35,513 nt of DNA from the IMG/VR virus record IMGVR_UViG_3300007074_000004, positions 1-35,513 of that record; one strand, written 5' to 3'. The position numbers were made by a program, and so were the translations under genes. Origin of the DNA: a virus. Below are positions 5,846-13,692 of the stretch, in pieces. The notes beneath the pieces are model-generated. The model worked only from the letters and a program-made list of their open reading frames with translations. It did no database searches and was not told the origin of the DNA. Numbering within the stretch: position 1 is the first letter of the stretch; each line of letters begins with the position of its first letter.

Positions 5846-5938
5846 ATGATGTTAGAGCTATTGTTTTGGATGTCACTAGCTGTTTCTTTTATCGTGGTAC
5901 TAGTAGTTATACACTACTTAATTTGGGGAGATGATTAA
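5846..5938 (+). CDS. Tiny single-helix membrane protein (30 aa)
   Basis: The product begins MMLELLFW and has one hydrophobic span (SLAVSFIVVLVVIHYLIW), ending GDD. AAGGGG is a clear ribosome site. The start region is an exact 23-base copy of that of the 5490 gene (5834-5856 against 5478-5500), although the proteins differ. This looks like reuse of a translation start region by a new small frame. Confidence 0.55.
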   Translation: MMLELLFWMSLAVSFIVVLVVIHYLIWGDD

Positions 5939-5939
5939 A

Positions 5940-6092
5940 ATGGATGATTTTAATGATGATGATAATAATAATGTTGAGTTTTACGAGGATGATATTAACC
6001 ATCTAGAGTATGCAGAGTTACAAGAGTTCGAGCAGTGGCTTGACGAAGTAAATAAATATAACGATTTAGTTGACTTTGGGGTATTTCCATGA
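5940..6092 (+). CDS. Very acidic small protein (50 aa)
   Basis: The sequence starts MDDFNDDDNNN and stays rich in Asp and Glu, with EYAELQEFEQWLDEVNKY in the middle. It begins one base after the preceding stop and its TGA overlaps the next ATG (ATGA), which supports translation of the whole run. Function unknown; the charge pattern fits a DNA-mimic or host-protein-binding inhibitor, which is inference only. Confidence 0.55.
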   Translation: MDDFNDDDNNNVEFYEDDINHLEYAELQEFEQWLDEVNKYNDLVDFGVFP

Positions 6093-6223
6093 TACAATCG
6101 AAGAATGTTAGAGGGGTTGGAAAAGAGAGAAAAGAGAAATACAAATTAATATTATTAAAGATAATATATACATTAATAGTTTTAGTGGTTGTATTTGTCT
6201 TATCGTTTACGTTACATACATAG
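6089..6223 (+). CDS. Small basic membrane protein (44 aa)
   Basis: ATGA overlap with the previous gene. The N-terminal 20 residues are highly basic (KERKEKYK). The rest is a hydrophobic helix (LIVLVVVFVLSFTL), giving a single-pass protein with its positive end likely in the cytoplasm. GAGGGGG follows directly and serves the next gene. No homology is recognised. Confidence 0.52.
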   Translation: MIQSKNVRGVGKERKEKYKLILLKIIYTLIVLVVVFVLSFTLHT

Positions 6224-6235
6224 AGGGGGTATAAA

Positions 6236-6433
6236 ATGATTAGTTCAAGAGTTCTAACTACAGGTTTTAGGACAGTACAAATTGATATTACTACGGAGCC
6301 AGACTTTAAAGCTATGTTATCTGCCTTACAAAAGTTTAAAGAGGTTATGGAGCAAGATGTATCATATACCTTTGTGGAACGTTGTGTTGTTTCAGACTTA
6401 GTAAGGGAGTTAGGGTACCAAAGTGTCCTTTGA
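6236..6433 (+). CDS. Small early protein of unknown function (65 aa)
   Basis: The start follows a strong AGAGGGGG ribosome site. The protein is soluble, with a predicted helix (FKAMLSALQKFKEVMEQDV) and a C-terminal VERCVVSDLVRELGYQSVL. It overlaps the next frame by 11 bases. No family is recognised. It is likely co-expressed with the primase-helicase two genes downstream. Confidence 0.62.
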   Translation: MISSRVLTTGFRTVQIDITTEPDFKAMLSALQKFKEVMEQDVSYTFVERCVVSDLVRELGYQSVL

Positions 6434-6665
6434 TGGCTTTGATGATGACTTTGATGATTACTATGGGGTTACTATAGAGGAGGAAGACACCCCATACACA
6501 TCTGTACAAACTAACCAGTTTTCAGGTAGTGATATAGTCTACCTAGTCATAGAGTCATTAGTACAAGATGGACACACACACGAGGTGACTTTATACGCAA
6601 ATGGGGAGGCTCTTGATATGAATGACTTAATTGTTAATATTAAGACTACTACGGTAATACAATGA
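6423..6665 (+). CDS. Acidic small protein with GTG start (80 aa)
   Basis: The GTG start at 6423 overlaps the end of the previous gene. The N-terminus is almost all Asp, Phe, Gly and Tyr (FDGFDDDFDDYYG). The C-terminal half looks like a small beta fold (DIVYLVIESL, HEVTLYANGEALDMNDLIV). Its stop overlaps the primase-helicase start (ATGA). A DNA-mimic or replication accessory role is possible but not shown. Confidence 0.6.
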   Translation: MSFDGFDDDFDDYYGVTIEEEDTPYTSVQTNQFSGSDIVYLVIESLVQDGHTHEVTLYANGEALDMNDLIVNIKTTTVIQ

Positions 6666-8329
6666 ATAAAGGTACACCAGTATATAAAACTTCCTGTCCT
6701 GAGTGTGGTAGTTCTGATGGGAAGCAGATATTTGAGCAAGAGGATGGGAGTTTAGATGCGTTCTGTTTTGCGTGTCTAAGCGTTTCTAATGAGCTAAGTG
6801 AGGGGGTAGGTATGGTAGGAGGTAGAAAGTCCGTTACAGAGCCACTACGTGCGTCTGAGGGCTATATTACAGTAGAAGAGATAGGCAAGTTACCTAGTGA
6901 TGGCTTCAGAAGTATTAAAAAGCAGGTTGTAGACCTCTTTAATGTTAAGGTTGGTTACAGTAAGAGTGATGGAAGTACGATTGTTAAGCATTACTATCCT
7001 ACTACTAAAGAGGGATTAGTAACAGGGTACGAGGAACGTACTGTATTAGATAAGGGTTTTCGTAGTGTAGGTGACAGAAAAGGAGATGTAGAGTTATTTG
7101 GAACAACACTAGCTAAACGTAATGGGGGTAAGAAGTTGTTTATTACTGAGGGTGCTTGTGATGCTATGGCTTTATACCAAGCTATTGTTATTCATACAGA
7201 CCCTAAGTATAAAACATTTAAACCTAGTGTAGTATCTCTAACACGAGGGGTTACCTCAGCAGTTAAGGATATTCTTAACAATAGGGCGTTCGTAGAGTCT
7301 TACAATGAAGTTATTTTAGTGTTAGATAATGATGATGCTGGTAAGAAGGCTGTTAAGGATGTTCTAAAGACCTTTCACACCTTCAAGGTGGCAGAGCTAC
7401 CCCTTAAGGATGCTAACGCTATGCTGGAGGCTGGTAGAACTCAAGAGCTGTATCAAAAAGTCGTGTGGGATAGCCAACCAGTACGACAAGGTGAAGTGTT
7501 GGATGTGTTAGACTTCATTGATAAAGCTTTAATTAAACCTGAGATGGGTATCAGTTTTCCATGGCCTACAGTCACAAAGGCTTGCTTTGGTATCAGGCCA
7601 CATAACATTCACATAGTTGGAGCAGCTCCTAAGATTGGTAAGACAGACCACCAACACCAGTTAGTAGAACATTTGATTTATAAAGAGAACACTAAGGTTG
7701 GTATGTTTGACCTTGAGAATGCACCAGCTAAGACAGCTAAGAAATTAGCAGGTAAGCATGATAAGGTTGATTACAGTAGACCAGATATTGAATATGATAT
7801 AGAAGACTTACGCAATACGCTAACAGATATGAATGGTAGGGTAAGGTTCTATGACAGGTTAGCTAGTCGTGATTGGAATGATATACGTATAGCCATTGAA
7901 GAGATGCACCTACTTGATGATATTAATATCTTTATCATTGACCCATTGACAGCATTGATTAGTAGGTATGCTAGTAGTGAAGCTAATGATAAACTCAATG
8001 AGATTATGACCGACATGGCAGACTTGGTTATGAAGTATCCAATCTCAATCTTTTGTTACAGTCATGTTAACCCTAAGCCTAAGACCTCTACACCCCATGA
8101 AGCAGGTGGTAAGGTACTAAGTTCAGAGTTTACAGGTAGTAGAGCGATGGAGAAGTGGGCTCATTATGGTCATGGTATTAGTCGAGACAGGACAGAGGAT
8201 TGTGAACCAGCTCGTAAGAATATGAGTGAGTTCAGGATGCTATTTGATAGAGACTTTGGACAAGGGTACAGTTGTGATGTATACTTTGATGAGAGAACAA
8301 TTACTTACTTAGAAGTGAAGGGGTACTAA
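6662..8329 (+). CDS. Bifunctional DNA primase-helicase (T7 gp4/Twinkle type)
   Basis: The protein unwinds DNA and primes lagging-strand synthesis at the phage fork. A zinc site has C12, C15, C35 and C38. The TOPRIM core has ITEGACDAM (Glu163) and LDNDDAG (Asp222, Asp224). The RecA-like helicase has Walker A GAAPKIGKTD (320-329), Walker B FIIDP (Asp427) and CYSHVNPKPK with SSEFTGSRA further on. The length (555 residues) is near that of T7 gp4 (566). It comes directly before ThyX and the polymerase, a usual order in marine podoviruses. The Walker A Lys and all four zinc Cys are present, so both activities are expected. Confidence 0.92.
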   Translation: MNKGTPVYKTSCPECGSSDGKQIFEQEDGSLDAFCFACLSVSNELSEGVGMVGGRKSVTEPLRASEGYITVEEIGKLPSDGFRSIKKQVVDLFNVKVGYSKSDGSTIVKHYYPTTKEGLVTGYEERTVLDKGFRSVGDRKGDVELFGTTLAKRNGGKKLFITEGACDAMALYQAIVIHTDPKYKTFKPSVVSLTRGVTSAVKDILNNRAFVESYNEVILVLDNDDAGKKAVKDVLKTFHTFKVAELPLKDANAMLEAGRTQELYQKVVWDSQPVRQGEVLDVLDFIDKALIKPEMGISFPWPTVTKACFGIRPHNIHIVGAAPKIGKTDHQHQLVEHLIYKENTKVGMFDLENAPAKTAKKLAGKHDKVDYSRPDIEYDIEDLRNTLTDMNGRVRFYDRLASRDWNDIRIAIEEMHLLDDINIFIIDPLTALISRYASSEANDKLNEIMTDMADLVMKYPISIFCYSHVNPKPKTSTPHEAGGKVLSSEFTGSRAMEKWAHYGHGISRDRTEDCEPARKNMSEFRMLFDRDFGQGYSCDVYFDERTITYLEVKGY

Positions 8330-8332
8330 AAA

Positions 8333-9004
8333 ATGAACGTAAAAATAGTAGGTATTACTCAACCTTTAGTTGAGGGTATGGAAACAGCAGAAGAGTTGGT
8401 GAGTTACTGTGCTAGGGTATCTAACCCTGATAACCAAATGAACTTTAAAACAAGTGGGGGATTATTAAAATATTGTATCAATCATAAGCACTTCAGTATC
8501 TTTGAGATGGTTAACGTAGTAATGGAGGTTACCACCACGAGAGATATTGGCAGACAGATTCTAAGACACCGCTCATTCTCCTTTCAAGAGTTTAGCCAAC
8601 GTTATAGTCAAGCTAGTCCAGACTTAGAGTTCAGGGAGATGAGGCTACAAGACACTAAGAATAAGCAAAACAGCATCAGCAGTGAAGATAGCATGGACTT
8701 TAGGGGTATGCAACAAGATGTGTGGGCTGTTGCAGTCTCAGCCTACATATATAGTTTAAACAACGGAGTAGCTAAAGAACAAGCAAGAGCTTTACTACCT
8801 GAAGGTCTTACAAGTACCTCTATGTATATGAATGGTACACTACGCTCTTGGATTACCTATTGTACTGTGAGGTGTGGAGTTGAAACACAAAAAGAACATA
8901 GGGATATAGCTAAGAAGTGTGCTATACTCTTATTTAAGGATTTCCCATTCCTAAAAGAAGTTATGGGTGATGTACTACAAGATGACTATTCAGCAGAGGA
9001 TTGA
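8333..9004 (+). CDS. thyX: Flavin-dependent thymidylate synthase
   Basis: It makes dTMP from dUMP using methylenetetrahydrofolate, FAD and NADPH. The signature RHRSFSFQEFSQRY (residues 78-91) matches the ThyX motif RHRxxSxxxxSxRY. An upstream HFSIFEMVNV segment and a C-terminal Arg-rich helix region also fit. The length (223 residues) is normal for the family. It sits between primase-helicase and polymerase, and with the reductase at 14803 it supplies thymidine and other deoxynucleotides for replication. The stop precedes the polymerase ATG by five bases. Confidence 0.95.
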   Translation: MNVKIVGITQPLVEGMETAEELVSYCARVSNPDNQMNFKTSGGLLKYCINHKHFSIFEMVNVVMEVTTTRDIGRQILRHRSFSFQEFSQRYSQASPDLEFREMRLQDTKNKQNSISSEDSMDFRGMQQDVWAVAVSAYIYSLNNGVAKEQARALLPEGLTSTSMYMNGTLRSWITYCTVRCGVETQKEHRDIAKKCAILLFKDFPFLKEVMGDVLQDDYSAED

Positions 9005-9009
9005 GTTGT

Positions 9010-10821
9010 ATGGAATGTGTATTTGATATTGAGACAGATGGTCTAAACCCCACAAAGATACATTGTATGGTGATAGACGGGCTAGCTATTACAGATTATC
9101 AAGAGATGAGAGACTGTTTAAACAAAGTGTCAACCTTAGTTGGTCACAATATCATACGATATGACATACCTGTATTAGAAAGACTACTAAATATAACTAT
9201 CAAGGCTACGTTAGTGGACACATTAGCATTGTCTTGGTACTTATACCCAACGAGGGCTAGGCATGGGCTAGCACATTATGGGGAGGACTTCGGTATCCCT
9301 AAGCCTAAGGTTGATGATTGGGAAAACCTACCACTAGAGGAGTATGTGAACCGATGTAAGGAAGATGTGAGGATAAATACCTTACTCTGGAAGTTACAGA
9401 AGGGGGACTTAGATGCACTATATGAGGGTAAATACAATGACTTAGTAGAATACCTAACCTTCAAGATGACTTGTGCCAGGGGGCAAGAGGAGGAGAGGTG
9501 GAAGTTTAATGAGGTACAGGGGGAGGAGTTACTATCCTTGATGATAGAGAGACAAGACACTGCTAAAGATACATTACATTCTGTCATGCCAGAAGTTCCT
9601 AAGTATACTAAGAAAGTTAGACCTAAAGAGCCCTTTAAGATGGATGGTACTTTAAGTGTAGTTGGGGTACGTTGGAAGGAGTTAGTAGAAGAAAAGAATT
9701 TAGGGTTTGATTACCAAGGGGAAGTGCAAGTATTCCAGAGGAACTTACCACCTAATGCTAGTAGCTCTAAGCAGATTAAGGATTGGTTGTTCGCTTTAGG
9801 GTGGGTTCCAGCTACTTTCAACTTTGTAGATGATAGACAGGTACCTCAGATTAAAAACAGTAGTGGTATGTTATGTTCTTCTATTGAGAATATGATTAAA
9901 GACCACCCAGAGTTAGCTAGTCTATCAGACTTGGGGGTACTTGGACACCGTATAGCGATTGTTAAGGGGCTCTTAGAGTCAGCTAAGAAGGGTTATGTAG
10001 TGGCAGGTATACAAGGCCTAACAAACACCTTAAGGTTTAAGCATAAGACTTGTGTTAATATACCTAGCTTACGTAAACCTTATGGGGAGGAGATTAGAAG
10101 TTTACTAACAGTTAGAAAGGATACTAATGAATTAATTGGTAGTGATATGTGCAGTCTTGAGGATAGGACTAAGCAACATTATATGTGGAGTCATGATGCA
10201 GAGTATGTAAAAGAGATGATGGTAGAGGGCTTTGACCCACACCTAGACATTGCAGTAGCAGCTAATATGATGACACAAGAGCAAGCTAACCAATACAAAG
10301 AGGGAGGTAAGACTGAGGTACTAGATAAGATTAGGTACAACGCTAAGACAGCTAACTATGCCTCTACCTATGGTGCTGGTGCAGCTACTATCGCAAGGCA
10401 AGCAGGGATGAGTGAGAGGGAAGCTAGGAAACTACATAAAGCTTATTGGGAACGTAATTGGAGTGTTAAGGCTATTGCAGAGGAGAGTATAGTAAAGAGT
10501 ATTAAGGGTAAGACGTGGTTGTATAACCCAGTGAGTAAGTTTTGGTACTTCTTAAAGGCTGATAAAGATAAGTTCAGCACCCTTAATCAAGGGACAGGTA
10601 CATTCTTATTTGATATGTGGGTTAAGGAACTAAAGAAAGGTGGGGTTAGGATACTAGGGCAGTTCCACGATGAGGTCATTGCTGAGGTTAAGCAAGGCCA
10701 ACAAGAGAAGGTGAAAGAATACTTTAAGCTAGCTGTACAGGAAGTTAATAACAAGTTCAGCTTGAACAGAGTCTTGGATGTAGATGTACAGTTTGGTAAG
10801 AATTATGCAAGTATACATTAG
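9010..10821 (+). CDS. Family A DNA polymerase with 3'-5' exonuclease domain
   Basis: The replicative polymerase. The exonuclease domain has FDIETDGL (Exo I), GHNIIRYDIP (Exo II) and YVNRCKEDVRIN (Exo III). In the polymerase domain motif A is SDMCSLEDR (Asp379), motif B has RYNAKTANYASTYG and motif C is FHDEV (His553, Asp554). The residue aligned with E. coli Pol I 762 is Tyr450, as in T7 (Tyr526). ATG 9010 is preferred because the GAGGA box is nine bases upstream; a TTG at 9001 touches that box. There is no 5' nuclease domain; a separate gene at 11568 supplies it. Confidence 0.95.
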   Translation: MECVFDIETDGLNPTKIHCMVIDGLAITDYQEMRDCLNKVSTLVGHNIIRYDIPVLERLLNITIKATLVDTLALSWYLYPTRARHGLAHYGEDFGIPKPKVDDWENLPLEEYVNRCKEDVRINTLLWKLQKGDLDALYEGKYNDLVEYLTFKMTCARGQEEERWKFNEVQGEELLSLMIERQDTAKDTLHSVMPEVPKYTKKVRPKEPFKMDGTLSVVGVRWKELVEEKNLGFDYQGEVQVFQRNLPPNASSSKQIKDWLFALGWVPATFNFVDDRQVPQIKNSSGMLCSSIENMIKDHPELASLSDLGVLGHRIAIVKGLLESAKKGYVVAGIQGLTNTLRFKHKTCVNIPSLRKPYGEEIRSLLTVRKDTNELIGSDMCSLEDRTKQHYMWSHDAEYVKEMMVEGFDPHLDIAVAANMMTQEQANQYKEGGKTEVLDKIRYNAKTANYASTYGAGAATIARQAGMSEREARKLHKAYWERNWSVKAIAEESIVKSIKGKTWLYNPVSKFWYFLKADKDKFSTLNQGTGTFLFDMWVKELKKGGVRILGQFHDEVIAEVKQGQQEKVKEYFKLAVQEVNNKFSLNRVLDVDVQFGKNYASIH

Positions 10822-10822
10822 C

Positions 10823-10851
10823 TTGCTTTATAGTATAGAATGTGTTACAAT
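10823..10851 (+). promoter_or_regulatory. Internal promoter before SSB-like gene
   Basis: TTGCTT (10823-10828), a 17-base spacer and TACAAT (10846-10851) form a fair sigma-70 site in the 60-base gap between polymerase and SSB-like genes. The gap is large for this tightly packed arm. The site would let the SSB-like protein and tRNA be made in larger amounts. Confidence 0.6.
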
Positions 10852-10881
10852 AACAGTTGAGTTAAACAAGGAGAAATAAGA

Positions 10882-11466
10882 ATGGCTATCAAGAGAACAA
10901 GTGCAACAGCAAGTACAGACCAGAACGATATACTACCAGAAGGTGAGTATGAAGGTCGTTTAGTTTATGTAGCAGACTTAGGTATGCAGAAGCGGGAGAA
11001 AGATTTTGGTGAGGGTGTACGAGCACCTATCCAACAGTTAGCATTAGGTATTGAGATTCTAGGACAGACTCGTACATATGAAGGAGAGACTAACCCAATG
11101 CTTATGTGGACTAATGGCTTCAACATCCTACGTACTCTAACAGAGATGGGTAATGAGCTTAAGCGGTTTAAGGTATTCTCTTCTTCAGCTAAAGAGGGAC
11201 AAGTAGCAGACTGGGATTCTGTAATTGGTAAGCCTTGTAGTGTTCAAGTTGTTCACCGTGGTGGGTATGCTAACATCAAAGAAATCCTAGCCATCCCAGA
11301 GAAGTATCAGAAGGATGTAGCAGAAGGTGGTATTACTGATGGGTGTACTGGTGATGTAGATGATGAGAACAACCCAGCACAGAAGGCTATGTATGGCTTA
11401 CCTCGCTGGTGTGTAGATAACAACCGAGCTTCTGGTGAAGAGGACACAGCTCCAGACTTCTCCTAA
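10882..11466 (+). CDS. Probable single-stranded DNA-binding protein
   Basis: A 194-residue protein that I read as the phage SSB from its start (LPEGEYEGRLVYVADLGMQ), beta-rich middle and acidic tail ending in phenylalanine (GEEDTAPDFS), like the protein-docking tails of SSBs. Its position between polymerase and 5'-3' exonuclease supports this. The fold cannot be confirmed by eye. AAGGAGAAATAAG is a strong ribosome site, and a promoter lies upstream, in line with a need for many copies. The tRNA gene begins eight bases after its stop. Confidence 0.7.
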   Translation: MAIKRTSATASTDQNDILPEGEYEGRLVYVADLGMQKREKDFGEGVRAPIQQLALGIEILGQTRTYEGETNPMLMWTNGFNILRTLTEMGNELKRFKVFSSSAKEGQVADWDSVIGKPCSVQVVHRGGYANIKEILAIPEKYQKDVAEGGITDGCTGDVDDENNPAQKAMYGLPRWCVDNNRASGEEDTAPDFS

Positions 11467-11474
11467 TAGGGATT

Positions 11475-11551
11475 GCGCCTATAGCTCAATCGGATAGAGC
11501 ACCAGCCTTCTAAGCTGGGGGTTGCAGGTTCGATTCCTGCTGGGCGCACCA
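11475..11551 (+). tRNA. tRNA-Arg (anticodon UCU)
   Basis: A full 77-base cloverleaf with encoded CCA. The acceptor GCGCCTA pairs with TGGGCGC. The D arm is GCTC/GAGC. The anticodon stem CCAGC/GCTGG holds loop CTTCTAA with TCT at positions 34-36, and the T arm is GCAGG/CCTGC around TTCGATT. It reads AGA and, by wobble, AGG, both frequent in this genome. It lies between the SSB-like and exonuclease genes and is likely transcribed with them. Confidence 0.96.
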
Positions 11552-11567
11552 AGAAAGGTAAGACTAT

Positions 11568-12290
11568 ATGAAACTATTAATAGACTTAGACCCTATAGTA
11601 TATAGAGTAGGGTTTGCTACACAACATAAGATGCCAGATGGGGAGATAGAAGCAGAACCAGTGCGCTATGCTTTGTACACTGTAAAGAGGTTTATGACTT
11701 CCCTATTGAATGATACGGGACCTGATGAGTATGTAGGGTTTCTGACAGGAAAGGATAACTTTAGGTATACAATAGATTCTGAGTACAAGGCTAATAGAAA
11801 GGGTGTGAGTAAGCCAGTACACTATCAAGCAATAAGAGATTATCTAGAGAAGAACTATAACACTGAGATTGTAGATGGGAAAGAAGCTGATGATGCACTA
11901 GCTGAACACCAAACAAACGAGACAGCAATAGCTACAATAGATAAAGACTTATTGATGGTGGCTGGGTGGCATTACAACTACGTTAAGAAAGAGTGGCAAA
12001 CAGTAACACCAGAAGGGGGTACTAAGTTCTTCTACAAGCAGATGTTGATGGGAGATAAGGTAGATAACATTCCAGGAATTAAGGGTATTGGTCCTAAGAA
12101 AGCAGAGAAGCTGTTGGACGAAACCAAAAGAGAAGACTGGGATAAGTTAGTAGAAGAGAAGTATGAAGAGTTCTTTGGTGATGGGTGGTTTACTAGAATG
12201 GTACAGAACACTCAGCTCTTGTGGATGATTCAAAAAGATACACTAATGCCAATGAACATAGAAGGGTACGCTAATGAAGCAGAAAAGTAA
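11568..12290 (+). CDS. 5'-3' exonuclease (FEN family)
   Basis: A flap-endonuclease-type nuclease that removes primers or degrades host DNA. Metal ligands are seen at Asp6, in the YKANRK region (73-78), at EADD (106-109) and TIDKD (Asp125, Asp127), and in GDKVDNIPG (Asp163, Asp166). The helix-hairpin-helix segment IKGIGPKKAEKLL follows. The polymerase lacks this domain, so the two proteins share the job done by Pol I in bacteria. The last 17 bases overlap the resolvase gene. Confidence 0.92.
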   Translation: MKLLIDLDPIVYRVGFATQHKMPDGEIEAEPVRYALYTVKRFMTSLLNDTGPDEYVGFLTGKDNFRYTIDSEYKANRKGVSKPVHYQAIRDYLEKNYNTEIVDGKEADDALAEHQTNETAIATIDKDLLMVAGWHYNYVKKEWQTVTPEGGTKFFYKQMLMGDKVDNIPGIKGIGPKKAEKLLDETKREDWDKLVEEKYEEFFGDGWFTRMVQNTQLLWMIQKDTLMPMNIEGYANEAEK

Positions 12291-12681
12291 CAGATACCGA
12301 AGTAAGCTTGAGACTCGCTTAGCTCTCACCTTACCAGAGGGATTTACATATGAGTGTACCACTTTAAAGTATCGTAAGAGGACTAGTAGGGAAATGGTAT
12401 GTCAAGGTTGTGGTGGTGTTAACATCTTGCAGTATGCAACGTACCTTACAGACTTCAGGTTGCCTAGTGGCATTTACCTAGAAGCAAAGGGTTGGTTCAA
12501 ACCTAGTGACAGAACAAAGATGGAATCAGTAATTGCTTGTAACCCAGACGTAGATATTAGAATGGTGTTCCAATCAGATGGATGGACTACCAAACTAAAG
12601 AAGCAGAGATACAGTGATTGGTGCAACAAGAGGGATATTAAATATTGTGTTGGTGAGATTCCGAAGGAGTGGATGCTATGA
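12274..12681 (+). CDS. Endonuclease I-like Holliday junction resolvase (T7 gp3 type)
   Basis: It likely resolves branched replication intermediates before packaging. It matches T7 endonuclease I in order: YRSKLET (Glu13), YLTDFRLPSG (Asp60) and YLEAKGWF (Glu70, Lys72), then DIRMVFQ. Together these form the PD-(D/E)xK site. An insert with CQGCGG (C43, C46), absent from T7 gp3 as I recall it, may bind zinc with later cysteines. The length (135 residues) is near T7's 149. Start and stop overlap both neighbours, so it belongs to the same translation block. Confidence 0.9.
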   Translation: MKQKSNRYRSKLETRLALTLPEGFTYECTTLKYRKRTSREMVCQGCGGVNILQYATYLTDFRLPSGIYLEAKGWFKPSDRTKMESVIACNPDVDIRMVFQSDGWTTKLKKQRYSDWCNKRDIKYCVGEIPKEWML

Positions 12682-12983
12682 GTGAAGAAAGTTTAATTTG
12701 TTATTCTTGCGGTGCAGAAGGGCCTGAGTTTGAGGTAGTAGATTACCAGAGGGTTTGTTCTGATTGTGGGGAGCCTATGGTAATGACCATAACAGAGGTT
12801 ATTGATTTACTAAATGACCTTAGACTAAAAGGGTTGATTAAAGATGCTATCATGGCTGAACATGTTGACGAAGACTACGGAGTTAAGGAGTTAGACTTTG
12901 AAGAGGACCAAGGTGAGTTAGAACATTCCTTCAGGGCTTTTGAGAAAGACTTTAAAGATGAGTATGGAGAAGACTATGATTAA
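12678..12983 (+). CDS. Zinc-ribbon protein with acidic tail (101 aa)
   Basis: A two-pair zinc ribbon (C8, C11, C27, C30) is followed by a helix (ITEVIDLLNDLRLKGLIKDAI) and a very acidic tail (FEEDQGELEHSFRAFEKDF). ATG 12678 overlaps the resolvase stop (ATGA), which fixes the start against a GTG nine bases upstream. Function unknown; it could bind nucleic acid or a host transcription factor. The end overlaps the start of the exported protein downstream. Confidence 0.72.
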   Translation: MSEESLICYSCGAEGPEFEVVDYQRVCSDCGEPMVMTITEVIDLLNDLRLKGLIKDAIMAEHVDEDYGVKELDFEEDQGELEHSFRAFEKDFKDEYGEDYD

Positions 12984-13338
12984 TCCGATAGCTTTAACTT
13001 TAGTAGGCCTCATGACAGTAGTGACAGCTAACGCAGCACCTCAGGAGGTAGTAACTGAGGTAACAAAAGGGGTGTTCCTTACACTAACAACCACCCCATG
13101 TACTATGTATGACCCACCCCCTAATGTATTTCTGTTCCAAGCTTATGCTGAGGATGTAAATATTAAGCAAAGGGCAGAGGGTTGTTTTTCAATAGAGAAA
13201 GATGGTACTGTGGTTATTAACTTAGTCAACACGAAGAACAATAATCAGTATGGGTATGTACTACCTATAGGAATTTTTAAGGAATTGGTTTGGGTATCTT
13301 TAACCCGTGACAATTTGACACAGGTTGGAAAGGAATAG
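12976..13338 (+). CDS. Putative exported protein (120 aa)
   Basis: The N-terminus MINPIALTLVGLMTVVTANA is a plausible Sec signal peptide with ANA before the cut, leaving a mature protein of about 100 residues with two cysteines (TTTPCTMYD, AEGCFSI). I chose ATG 12976 because GGAGAAG is at normal distance; TTG 12940 and ATG 12958 or 12964 are alternatives inside the upstream gene. It has no recognised family. An exported early protein could act in superinfection exclusion or envelope change, which is inference. Confidence 0.68.
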   Translation: MINPIALTLVGLMTVVTANAAPQEVVTEVTKGVFLTLTTTPCTMYDPPPNVFLFQAYAEDVNIKQRAEGCFSIEKDGTVVINLVNTKNNNQYGYVLPIGIFKELVWVSLTRDNLTQVGKE

Positions 13339-13342
13339 TAAA

Positions 13343-13522
13343 ATGAATGTTTTAAAAAAAAGTATTTCGGTGTTAGTGTCAATATGTTTATTTTGTGGGT
13401 TTGCATATTTGTGTTTTTGGGCGACTAAGAATTTCAGCTACTATTTTATGTATGATAGTTTGGTACAAGAAACTATCTCCGAGAATGTAAAAGCGGAATG
13501 TTTAATTATAAATAAGGAGTAG
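13343..13522 (+). CDS. Small membrane-anchored protein (59 aa)
   Basis: The start ATG lies behind GGAAAGGAATAGTAAA. One hydrophobic span (ISVLVSICLFCGFAYLCFW, about residues 8-26) is followed by a polar segment ending CLIINKE. It sits between two proteins with signal peptides, so the three probably form an envelope-directed set. Function unknown. A TTG at 13325 would add six residues but lies inside the upstream gene. Confidence 0.6.
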   Translation: MNVLKKSISVLVSICLFCGFAYLCFWATKNFSYYFMYDSLVQETISENVKAECLIINKE

Positions 13523-13526
13523 TACA

Positions 13527-13679
13527 ATGAAAAGATTATTAATCGCAACAGCTTTACTTGTAACATCACTAAGTGCGTATGCAGTGTGTACTTCTAACAC
13601 TTTCATCGACCCTAGTGGTAAGGTGGTTATGTGTACCACTTGCTGCTTTGGTGCAAGTTGCACCACCACTTGTTTTTAG
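13527..13679 (+). CDS. Secreted cysteine-rich peptide (50 aa)
   Basis: A signal peptide (MKRLLIATALLVTSLSAYA) is followed by about 31 mature residues with six cysteines (C21, C36, C39, C40, C45, C49) in the pattern MCTTCCFGASCTTTCF. Six cysteines in such a short exported peptide imply disulfides or metal binding in the periplasm. AAGGAGTAGTACA is a good ribosome site, four bases after the preceding stop. No family is named with confidence. Confidence 0.68.
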   Translation: MKRLLIATALLVTSLSAYAVCTSNTFIDPSGKVVMCTTCCFGASCTTTCF

Positions 13680-13692
13680 AAAGGATTAGGCT

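Noticed and set aside
11475-11551. tRNA-Arg as a phage attachment site
   Set aside because: There is no integrase or excisionase gene, and a complete tRNA gene next to replication genes is better explained by codon supply.
13317-13342. TTGACA with a TAAAAT-like box before the 13343 gene
   Set aside because: The -10 box would overlap the ATG of the gene it should serve, and the -35 lies in coding sequence of the gene upstream.
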